NCBI RefSeq assembly: GCF_009939005.1
Contig: NZ_JAACJS010000002.1
Location: 960,646-1,024,645, forward strand
Reading direction: 5' to 3'
From: Sediminibacterium roseum
Lineage (GTDB): Bacteria; Bacteroidota; Bacteroidia; Chitinophagales; Chitinophagaceae
DNA: 64,000 nucleotides
Made by a program: the position numbers and the translations under genes. The notes beneath the pieces are model-generated. The model had not been told where the DNA came from. It saw only the letters and a list, made by a program, of their open reading frames with translations, and ran no database searches. Each line of letters opens with the position of its first letter. Position 1 is the first letter of the stretch. Positions 28,208 to 36,129 of this stretch are shown in pieces.

Positions 28208-29548
28208 ATGAAGCACAAACTCATCATACTCGGATCAGGCGAAAGCGGCGTAGGTGCGGCTATCCTTGGCAAGAAACAGGGGTATGATGTATTTGTAAGC
28301 GATGGCGGAACCATCAAACAGGCGTACAAGCAGGAATTAACGGACAGCGGGATCGAATTTGAAGAAGGACAACACTCAAAAGAAAGAATACTTGCGGCAA
28401 ACGAAGTGATGAAGAGCCCGGGCATTCCCGAAAAAAACGAACTGGTAAAAATGATCCGGGCCAAAAACATACCCGTGATCAGTGAGATTGAACTGGCGTA
28501 CCGGTTTAAGGGTAACAGCAAAATTGTTGCGATCACGGGAAGCAACGGGAAAAGCACCACAACCGCTTTAACCTACCAAATCTGCAAAACAGCCGGGCTC
28601 GATTGCGCGATGGTGGGCAATATCGGGATCTCGTTTGCAAAACAGGTGGCGCAGGATCCGAAAGAGGTATACGTGGTAGAAGTAAGTTCCTTTCAACTGG
28701 ACGATATCAAAGATTTCCGTGCGGATATAGCAGTGTTGCTGAACATTACAGAAGATCACTTAGACAGGTACGACTACAGGTTTGAGAATTACATCAACAG
28801 TAAGTTCAGGGTGATCGAGAACCAGACAAAAGAAGATTATTTCATTTACTGCCTGGACGATGAAGTGATCACAAAAAAACTCCCATTACTAACCATTCAT
28901 ACTAACCCATTACCATTCTCTATGAAACAAGAAGTAAAAAAAGGCGGCTACATCAAGGGCGACCAGATGATGCTGCGCATCCAGGAAGAAAGAGTAAGCA
29001 TGAGTATCTACGATTTTGCGCTGAAAGGCAAACACAACAACTACAACACTATGGCAGCAGGTATTGCAGCGGCAACCCTTGGCATCCGCAAAGAAAAGAT
29101 CCGCGAAGCAGTGAAGAATTTTCACAGCCTCGAGCACCGCATGGAGTTTGTTGCAATGGTTAGAGGTGTTGAGTTCATCAACGACAGCAAGGCCACGAAT
29201 GTGAACAGCACGTGGTTTGCACTCGAGAGTATGAATAAACCAACGGTACTCATATTGGGTGGTACCGATAAGGGTAATGATTATGGTTTGATCGCCGACC
29301 TGGTAAAAGAAAAAGTAAAAGCGATCGTATGTATGGGAGTGGACAATAAAAAGATCATAGAGGCTTTTAAAGACATTGTTCCGGTGATCGTGGAAACAGA
29401 TTCGGCAAAAAAAGCCGTGAACGCGTCTTTCAAAATGTCGCAGAAAGGTGATGTGGTTTTGCTCAGTCCTGCTTGTGCAAGTTTCGATCTGTTCAAAAAT
29501 TACGAAGACAGGGGAACACAGTTTAAGGATGCAGTAAAAGAACTATAA
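28208..29548 (+). CDS. murD: UDP-MurNAc-L-alanine:D-glutamate ligase
   Basis: Adds D-glutamate in the second step of stem-peptide synthesis. The 446 residues show the N-terminal Rossmann (LGSGESGVGAA), KSPGIPEKNEL, the ATP site AITGSNGKSTTTAL, NITEDHLDRYD, and FINDSKATNVNSTWFALE with GGTDKGNDY. A C/A-rich near-repeat at 28882-28918 encodes a surface-loop stretch (residues about 225-237, PLLTIHTNPLPF) and looks like an expansion in the gene. Confidence 0.97.
   Translation: MKHKLIILGSGESGVGAAILGKKQGYDVFVSDGGTIKQAYKQELTDSGIEFEEGQHSKERILAANEVMKSPGIPEKNELVKMIRAKNIPVISEIELAYRFKGNSKIVAITGSNGKSTTTALTYQICKTAGLDCAMVGNIGISFAKQVAQDPKEVYVVEVSSFQLDDIKDFRADIAVLLNITEDHLDRYDYRFENYINSKFRVIENQTKEDYFIYCLDDEVITKKLPLLTIHTNPLPFSMKQEVKKGGYIKGDQMMLRIQEERVSMSIYDFALKGKHNNYNTMAAGIAAATLGIRKEKIREAVKNFHSLEHRMEFVAMVRGVEFINDSKATNVNSTWFALESMNKPTVLILGGTDKGNDYGLIADLVKEKVKAIVCMGVDNKKIIEAFKDIVPVIVETDSAKKAVNASFKMSQKGDVVLLSPACASFDLFKNYEDRGTQFKDAVKEL
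28882..28918 (+). repeat. C/A-rich near-duplicate inside murD
   Basis: CATTACTAACCATT and CATACTAACCCATT lie next to each other, followed by ACCATTC. This composition differs from the surrounding coding sequence and recalls the 7-base-period arrays found between genes. Confidence 0.4.
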
Positions 29549-29570
29549 CCGAAAATTCCGGATCAGAAAT

Positions 29571-30863
29571 ATGTCAGAGCTAAAAGATACCCTATTTGCC
29601 CAGATGCCTTCCATTGGTGGAATGCGCGGACAGCTTGTGCAGCGTACGAGGGGAGATAAGTATATCTGGGGGATAGTGGTGTTGTTGTCGCTGATCTCGA
29701 TCCTTGTTGTATACAGCGCTACCGGATCACTGGCATATAAGATGTACAAGGGAAATACGAATGTGTACCTTTTCAAACAGATCTCCTTCACATTGGTAGG
29801 ATTGCTGTTGATCTATTTCCTGCACCGCATCAACTACACCATTTTTTCGAGGGTGGCAACGATACTGTTCCTTGCCTCCATTCCGTTGTTGCTGTATACG
29901 CTTTTGTTTGGCGCCAAGATCAACGATGGAAGCCGATGGATCAAATTGCCGATCATCAACATGACGGTACAGACCAGCGATTTTGCGAAGCTTGCTTTGT
30001 TCATGTACATATCGCGGTTGCTCAGTAAAAAGCAGGAGGTGATCAAGGATTTTAAGAAAGGGTTCATACCCGTGGTTGCACCCGTAATGATCATCTGTGC
30101 ATTGATCATGCCCGCCAACCTCTCCAACGCATTGCTCACCGGCGCAACATCGCTGCTGCTGATGTTCATCGGCCGCGTGAGCCTGAAACATATTTTCCTG
30201 ACGATCGGCGTCGCTTTGATACCGGTTACCCTCATCATAGCAGTGGCAGTTGCAACCTACGATGGTAAATCAAAAGAAGATGCACCCAAGACATCCGTAA
30301 CAGAAAAGGCGAAATCGTTCGGGCGCTTTGGTACCTGGGTCAGCAGGGTGCAGTCCTTTATTTACGCAACAGACAAAGAAACACCGTACCAGGTGCAGCA
30401 GGCAAAGATCGCGATCGCAAATGGAAGCGTATTGGTGGGGCTCGGCCCGGGAAACAGCAGGCAGCGTAATTTTTTACCGCAGGCTTACAACGATTTTATT
30501 TATTCCATCATCATAGAAGAATATGGGTTGCTCGGCGGTGCGTTTATGATATTCATCTACCTCGTGTTCCTCTTCCGGTGCATCAGGATCTTCAGGCGAT
30601 GCCCGTATGCATTCGGCGCGTTCCTGGCATTGGGGCTGAGCTTTACATTGGTGATACAGGCGGTGGCCAATATGGCGGTAAACGTAAACCTGGTTCCCGT
30701 AACCGGTGTAACGCTGCCATTGGTGAGCATGGGCGGAAGTTCATTCCTGTTCACCTGCGCCGCCATCGGCATCGTGCTTAGTGTTGCAAGAAACGTGGAA
30801 CTGGTAGAAGGAAAAATTCCACCTGCAGAAAACGCAGCACAGGCAGAACCCATACCCGCATAA
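29571..30863 (+). CDS. ftsW: Septal peptidoglycan polymerase FtsW
   Basis: SEDS-family glycosyltransferase that polymerises lipid II at the septum together with FtsI. The 430 residues have about ten membrane helices. Signature parts are GSRWIKLP, MPANLSNALL, GLGPGNSRQRNFLPQAYNDF, IIEEYGLLGG and GVTLPLVSMGGSSFLFTCAAIGIVLSVARN. The N-terminal cytoplasmic segment is about 30 residues. It starts 22 bases after murD. Confidence 0.96.
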   Translation: MSELKDTLFAQMPSIGGMRGQLVQRTRGDKYIWGIVVLLSLISILVVYSATGSLAYKMYKGNTNVYLFKQISFTLVGLLLIYFLHRINYTIFSRVATILFLASIPLLLYTLLFGAKINDGSRWIKLPIINMTVQTSDFAKLALFMYISRLLSKKQEVIKDFKKGFIPVVAPVMIICALIMPANLSNALLTGATSLLLMFIGRVSLKHIFLTIGVALIPVTLIIAVAVATYDGKSKEDAPKTSVTEKAKSFGRFGTWVSRVQSFIYATDKETPYQVQQAKIAIANGSVLVGLGPGNSRQRNFLPQAYNDFIYSIIIEEYGLLGGAFMIFIYLVFLFRCIRIFRRCPYAFGAFLALGLSFTLVIQAVANMAVNVNLVPVTGVTLPLVSMGGSSFLFTCAAIGIVLSVARNVELVEGKIPPAENAAQAEPIPA

Positions 30864-30892
30864 CAATAACATAAGTAATTGAAGAAATAAAA

Positions 30893-32062
30893 ATGGCAGA
30901 TAACACAACCAGCAAAGCATCACCACTACACCATCCCCACGGGAAGGGAAGCGGTGGTGCCGGAAGGGGAAGGAGCACCCGCATCATCATCGCCGGCGGC
31001 GGCACGGGCGGCCACATCTTTCCTGCCATCGCCATCGCCAACGCATTAACAAAACAGGAGCCGGGCATCGAAATATTATTCATCGGCGCCAGGGGAAAAA
31101 TGGAAATGGAAAAAGTTCCGCAGGCAGGATACCAGATAGAAGGGCTGGATATTGCCGGGCTGAACAGGCAATCCATGGTCAAAAATGTTGCACTGCCTTT
31201 TAAAGTGCTGAAGAGTTTCTTCAGGGTCAGGTCGATCATGAAAAGTTTTCAGCCCGATGCGGTCATTGGTGTGGGCGGCTATTCAACCTATCCTGTTTTA
31301 CGTTATGCGCAAACCAGGAACATACCCACATTTATCCACGAGAGCAATTCTTTTGCAGGAAGGGCAAACATAATGTTGGGAAAGAAGGCCGCTAGGATCT
31401 TCGTGGCCTCAGACAGGATGGAAATGTTTTTCCCGAAGGATAAAATAATGATCACGGGTAACCCCGTTCGCAGTGCGATCGCGCATTCAACGCACAGCAG
31501 GGCAGATGGCCAGCAATTTTTCGGGCTCGATGCAGGTAAAAAAACAGTGCTTGCCGTAGGCGGAAGCCTGGGTGCAAGAAGCATAAACGAAGCCATTGCT
31601 GCGCACATAGATGTTTTTGAAGAGAACGGCCTGCAGCTTATCTGGCAAACCGGTAAAACAACCGCGGCCGAATACAAACACATAGGAGAGGGAAAAAAGA
31701 ACATCTGGGTGAATGATTTTATCAGGGAAATGGAAATGGCCTATGCCGCCGCGGATATAGTGATCAGCCGCGCAGGCGCTATGGCGGTTACAGAATTGTG
31801 CGTAGCTGCCAAGCCCACCATATTTGTTCCGTATCCTTTGGCGGCAGAAGACCACCAGACATCCAATGCGATGAACCTGGTGCACAAGCATGCGGCTTTG
31901 ATCGTGAAAGACAACGAAGCAAAAGAGAAATTGGTGGCCGCTGTGGTTGCGCTTGCAAAAGACGAGGCACAACAGCGGTTGCTGCAAACAAACATCCACG
32001 CACTGGCGGTAACAAATGCCGACGAGGTAGTGGCGGCAGAAATATTGAAACACATCAGGTGA
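30893..32062 (+). CDS. murG: Lipid II synthase MurG (GlcNAc transferase)
   Basis: Transfers GlcNAc to lipid I, giving lipid II, at the inner face of the membrane. The 389 residues have GGGTGGHIFPAIAIA, the lipid-site GVGGYSTYPVL, GGSLGARSINEA, and the donor-site SRAGAMAVTELC with PYPLAAEDHQTSNA. About 28 residues before the first strand (MADNTTSKASPLHHPHGK, then Gly/Arg-rich) have no counterpart in typical MurG. No alternative start closer to the domain was found. Its stop overlaps the murC GTG by four bases. Confidence 0.96.
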   Translation: MADNTTSKASPLHHPHGKGSGGAGRGRSTRIIIAGGGTGGHIFPAIAIANALTKQEPGIEILFIGARGKMEMEKVPQAGYQIEGLDIAGLNRQSMVKNVALPFKVLKSFFRVRSIMKSFQPDAVIGVGGYSTYPVLRYAQTRNIPTFIHESNSFAGRANIMLGKKAARIFVASDRMEMFFPKDKIMITGNPVRSAIAHSTHSRADGQQFFGLDAGKKTVLAVGGSLGARSINEAIAAHIDVFEENGLQLIWQTGKTTAAEYKHIGEGKKNIWVNDFIREMEMAYAAADIVISRAGAMAVTELCVAAKPTIFVPYPLAAEDHQTSNAMNLVHKHAALIVKDNEAKEKLVAAVVALAKDEAQQRLLQTNIHALAVTNADEVVAAEILKHIR

Positions 32063-33414
32063 GTAAACTAAACGACATAAAGAAGATCTATTTCATCGGC
32101 ATCGGTGGAATTGGCATGAGTGCCCTGGCGCGTTATTTCAGATCGAAGAACGTGGAAGTGAGCGGTTACGATAAAACCCCAACGCCTTTGACACGCGAAC
32201 TGGAAGCAAGCGGCATCGCCATCCATTACGAAGAACGGGTGGATGCGCTGCCGAAAGATGTGGACGCGGTTGTGTATACACCCGCTATTCCCGCGCAGCA
32301 TGCAGAACTGGTATATTTCCGCGAGAACAATTATACCGTGGTGAAAAGAAGTGATGTGCTGCAATGGATCACCGAGGGCTCCTTCAACATCTGCGTAGGG
32401 GGCACACACGGTAAAACAACCGTTACCTCTATGATCGCGCATTTGCTGCGTCATTCGGGTTATGGTTGCAATGCTTTCTTAGGGGGCATTGCCGCAAACT
32501 ACAATACCAATTTCTGGAGCCATGAAAGAAACGTGGTGGTGGTTGAAGCCGATGAATACGACAGGAGCTTTTTAAAACTCGTTCCTGATGTAGCGGTCGT
32601 AACGGCGATGGATCCCGATCACCTCGATATCTATGGAACGCCTGAAGAAGTGGTGAACGCATTTATCCAGTTCTCGCAAAAAGTAAAACCCGGCGGTTGC
32701 CTGGTTTCAAAATACGGGTTGGAAAGAGGCAATGAATTGAATGCGGCGCATCACTACACGTACAGTTTTGAGAACACCGGCGCCGATGTTTATGCAGCGA
32801 ACCGCGAAGTAAAGAACGGCAGCTATGTTTTTGATGTGGTGGCCAGGGAGTGGAGTATCAAAGAGGTTACGCTGCATATGGGCGGACTGCACAACATCGA
32901 GAACAGCATTGCGGCCATCACCGTTGCGAAACACATCGGGATCAGCGATGAAAAGATCAGGGCGGCCGTAGCAGATTTCAGGGGTGTAAGAAGAAGGTTC
33001 GAGTATGCGCTTAAAAACGAGCAGCATGTTCTGATCGATGACTATGCGCATCACCCAGAGGAACTCAATGCATTGATCAGTGGGGTGAGAAGCATATTTG
33101 ATAAAGAAAAGCTGGTGCTTGTTTTCCAGCCGCATCTTTTCAGCAGAACAAAAGACCTCGCCGATGCGTTTGCGGCGAGCCTGGACCAGGCGGATGAAGT
33201 GATCCTTCTGCCCATCTATCCCGCACGCGAGTTGCCGATGGAAGGGGTAACGAGTGAGTTGCTTCTTTCAAAGATGAACAATCCCAACAAAAAAGTATTG
33301 GGTAAAGAAGAAATAAAAACATGGGTGGCGGAAAACAAACCCCGTTTGATCGTAATGGCCGGCGCAGGTGATATAGACGCACTTGTTGGGCCCGTGAAAG
33401 AATTATTGAGTTAA
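32059..33414 (+). CDS. murC: UDP-MurNAc:L-alanine ligase
   Basis: First amino-acid ligase of stem-peptide synthesis. From the GTG at 32059, which overlaps the murG stop (GTGA), the protein has 451 residues, begins VSKLNDIKKIYFIGIGGIGMS and has the usual family length. Motifs: VGGTHGKTTVTSMI, EADEYDRSF, MDPDHLDIYG, HNIENSIAAI, FEYALKNEQHVLIDDYAHHPEE and FQPHLFSRT. The frame stays open far upstream inside murG, but that extension does not resemble MurC. Confidence 0.97.
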   Translation: MSKLNDIKKIYFIGIGGIGMSALARYFRSKNVEVSGYDKTPTPLTRELEASGIAIHYEERVDALPKDVDAVVYTPAIPAQHAELVYFRENNYTVVKRSDVLQWITEGSFNICVGGTHGKTTVTSMIAHLLRHSGYGCNAFLGGIAANYNTNFWSHERNVVVVEADEYDRSFLKLVPDVAVVTAMDPDHLDIYGTPEEVVNAFIQFSQKVKPGGCLVSKYGLERGNELNAAHHYTYSFENTGADVYAANREVKNGSYVFDVVAREWSIKEVTLHMGGLHNIENSIAAITVAKHIGISDEKIRAAVADFRGVRRRFEYALKNEQHVLIDDYAHHPEELNALISGVRSIFDKEKLVLVFQPHLFSRTKDLADAFAASLDQADEVILLPIYPARELPMEGVTSELLLSKMNNPNKKVLGKEEIKTWVAENKPRLIVMAGAGDIDALVGPVKELLS

Positions 33415-34512
33415 ATGCGCAGGTACAACTGGAAAAAAATAGCAATGAGCGCCCTCTGGGCGATGGCAGGCATCGGGGCGATCGTACTGCTGGGCGCAGC
33501 TGTGCAAAAGAAAAACCATAAGGTTTGTGCGGGCATAAAAATTGAGATCAGCGGCGCGGAGCGGCATATGTTCATCGATGAGAAAGATGTGATGGAGATC
33601 CTGCGAAGCACCGGCAAAGTAGAAGGCTACCCGATCGCAGAACTCAACCTCCGCTCGATGGAACAGGTTGTTGAACGCAACCCATGGGTGAAGAACGCGG
33701 AAATGTTTTTAGACAACAACCAGGTGCTGCAGGTGAGCATCGAAGAACGACAACCCGTGGCAAGGGTGTTTACATTGGATGGAAGTTCGTTTTACCTCGA
33801 CAGCGGCGCGCTCCGGCTGCCTTTGAGCGATAAATTATCGGCACGCGTTCCATCGTTCACGGGGTTTCCGACAGACAGGAAAAAACTGGCGGCGCCAGAC
33901 AGTATGCTTTTGCACAACGTGGTTGCACTGGGCAAATACATTCTTGCAGATTCGTTCTGGATGGCGCAGGTGGCGCAGATAGACATCACCCCGCAATCCA
34001 CTTTTGAAATGGTACCGGTGGTGGGAGATCATATCGTGGCGCTGGGCGATGCAAACAACATCGAAAGAAAATTCAGTCACCTGTACACGTTTTATAAAAA
34101 GGCATGGTTGCAGAACGGCCTCAACACCTACGAAAAGCTGGATGTGCAGTACAGCAACCAGGTGGTGGCCGTAAGAAAAGGAACAGGCAGGGCCCAGGTA
34201 GATTCTGCAAGGGCGCAGCTGCTGATGCAGAATTTAATGGCGCAGTCGCAGCCGGTGATGGACAGCGGTCTCGTAACAACACCGCCAAAACCGACAGCCG
34301 TTAAACCGGCGAAAGACAGTGCGGCGGTTGTAAAACCAGCTGCAATGGTAAAGAGCGGGGTAAAAAATACGGCGAAAACAAATTCAGCATCTAAATCAAA
34401 CAATAAAGGAGTAAAAAAGGCGTTAACACCAGTAGGTAAGAAACAAGTGAACAGGAAACAAAGTAAGAAGCCGGTAAAGCCGCAACCGAAAGCCGTTTTG
34501 AAAAAACAATAA
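33415..34512 (+). CDS. ftsQ: Cell division protein FtsQ with a long basic tail
   Basis: The ATG follows the murC stop with no gap. The 365 residues have a membrane helix at about 10-30, a POTRA domain (IEISGAERHMFIDEKDVMEIL onwards) and the FtsQ beta-domain with NPWVKNAEMFLDNNQVLQVSIEERQPVARV. From about residue 281 the sequence becomes an 85-residue tail dominated by Lys, Ala, Pro and Val (for example KKPVKPQPKAVLKKQ at the end) that is absent from E. coli FtsQ. The tail would be periplasmic. FtsQ links FtsL and partners to the divisome. Confidence 0.9.
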   Translation: MRRYNWKKIAMSALWAMAGIGAIVLLGAAVQKKNHKVCAGIKIEISGAERHMFIDEKDVMEILRSTGKVEGYPIAELNLRSMEQVVERNPWVKNAEMFLDNNQVLQVSIEERQPVARVFTLDGSSFYLDSGALRLPLSDKLSARVPSFTGFPTDRKKLAAPDSMLLHNVVALGKYILADSFWMAQVAQIDITPQSTFEMVPVVGDHIVALGDANNIERKFSHLYTFYKKAWLQNGLNTYEKLDVQYSNQVVAVRKGTGRAQVDSARAQLLMQNLMAQSQPVMDSGLVTTPPKPTAVKPAKDSAAVVKPAAMVKSGVKNTAKTNSASKSNNKGVKKALTPVGKKQVNRKQSKKPVKPQPKAVLKKQ

Positions 34513-34574
34513 GGCGTTACCGGCCCGGGAATAAATACACAACTAAGCATACTAACAACTAAAACACACCATCT

Positions 34575-35945
34575 ATGAATCACAATGAATCACCAATCAT
34601 TGTTGGTCTTGACATCGGAACCACCAAGATAGCCGCCATTGCGGGCCGTAAGAACGAGTACGGTAAGCTGGAGATCCTTGGTTTTGGCCGCGCCAACAGC
34701 AATGGCGTGCAGCACGGGCAGGTACTGAACATCGACCAGACGATCAAAGCGATACAATCTGCCCTTGAGAACTGCTATGAAAGCAATCCTGATCTTGAGA
34801 TCAGCGAAGTGTATGTGGGTATTGCGGGGCATCACATCAAAAGCCTGCAGACACGCGGAGACATTGTGCGCCACGACCCGGACACAGAGATCAAGCGCCC
34901 CGAGATAGAACAGCTGATCAACAACCAGCGCAAGACCTTTATCCCGGCGGGCGACCAGATCATTGATGTGATCCCACAGGATTTTCATGTAGACAATATA
35001 CAGAACATCAAAGATCCGGTTGGGTACAATGGAGTGAAGGTGGGTGCGAATTTCCACATCATTACCGGCGACAGGAACGCGATCCGCAACATCAACCGGT
35101 CGGTAGAAAGAAGCGGCCTCACAACAAAGGACCTCGTTCTGCAACCGCTTGCCTCGGCCAGCGCTGTTATGAGTGAGATTGATATGGAAGCGGGTGTTGC
35201 CATACTGGATATTGGTGGCGGTACCAGTGACCTCGCGGTTTTTTACGAAGGCATATTGAAACATACCGCGGTGATCCCGTTTGGCGGGGAGAACATCACG
35301 AACGATATCCGAATGGGCCTCGGTGTGCTGAAGAGCCAGGCCGAAGCCATGAAGGTGCAGTTCGGAAGCGCATTGGCCGACGAAGCAAAAAGCAATGCTT
35401 ATATAACAATACCCGGACTGAAGGGCATGCCGGCAAAAGAGATCAGTGTAAAAAACCTTGCGGCCATCATCCAGGCGCGCATGAGCGAGATCCTCGATTT
35501 TGTTACTTATCATTTGAAACAGGTAGGACTGGACAGCCGCATGCTCAATGGCGGGATCATTCTTACCGGTGGCGGATCGCAGTTGAAGCACCTGATCCAG
35601 CTAACAGAATATACAACGGGGTTGAATGCACGCATCGGTTTGCCCAACGAGCACCTTGCGCCTAATCATATAGAAGAGTTAAAAAAGCCGATGTACTCAA
35701 CCTGTATCGGGCTTATTTTAAAAGGATACAGCGATTACGATCACAAGTACAAAGAGTTCTCGGAAAAATTCAAGAAAGTGGAAGTACCGAAAAAACTCAC
35801 CGTTGAAGCGGCAGCCCCGGCGCCTGAAACCGTTGCCCCTGCTGCATCTGTAGACGTAAGCGCGCGCAAGGGAAAGTTCTGGGATAAGTTCAAGAACAAC
35901 CTGATCGATATGTTTAAAGAAGAAGAGGACCAGGTTATAAAATAA
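34575..35945 (+). CDS. ftsA: Cell division protein FtsA
   Basis: Actin-like ATPase that tethers FtsZ to the membrane. The 456 residues show the phosphate-1 motif VGLDIGTTKIAAI, the SHS2-like 1C domain, the phosphate-2 motif AILDIGGGTSDLAV and the adenosine motif ILTGGGSQLKHL. A Pro/Ala linker near 415-430 leads to a C-terminal amphipathic helix (KFWDKFKNNLIDMFKEEE) that serves as the membrane-targeting sequence. It is followed by ftsZ after 184 bases. Confidence 0.97.
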   Translation: MNHNESPIIVGLDIGTTKIAAIAGRKNEYGKLEILGFGRANSNGVQHGQVLNIDQTIKAIQSALENCYESNPDLEISEVYVGIAGHHIKSLQTRGDIVRHDPDTEIKRPEIEQLINNQRKTFIPAGDQIIDVIPQDFHVDNIQNIKDPVGYNGVKVGANFHIITGDRNAIRNINRSVERSGLTTKDLVLQPLASASAVMSEIDMEAGVAILDIGGGTSDLAVFYEGILKHTAVIPFGGENITNDIRMGLGVLKSQAEAMKVQFGSALADEAKSNAYITIPGLKGMPAKEISVKNLAAIIQARMSEILDFVTYHLKQVGLDSRMLNGGIILTGGGSQLKHLIQLTEYTTGLNARIGLPNEHLAPNHIEELKKPMYSTCIGLILKGYSDYDHKYKEFSEKFKKVEVPKKLTVEAAAPAPETVAPAASVDVSARKGKFWDKFKNNLIDMFKEEEDQVIK

Positions 35946-36129
35946 ATGGCTTGGTAATACCGTTATATACTATCCGACTTGTGAGAAAAGTTCCTGGTTA
36001 AGTAGTTTATTGGTTGAATGGTTTGTTGGTAAGGTATTTGTAACACAAATAACCAATCCGCAAACCGGGTAATCGTAAACGAAAGAACCAACAAAGAAAC
36101 CGCTATTATCAATTTTTAAAAAGCCAGCT

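Noticed and set aside
31798..32058. N-terminal extension of murC into murG
   Set aside because: The 87 extra residues are an out-of-frame reading of murG; the GTG at 32059 gives the normal MurC start and a typical GTGA coupling.
34590..35591. A 333-codon open frame antisense to ftsA
   Set aside because: Same reason: it mirrors ftsA codon usage and shows no motif of its own.
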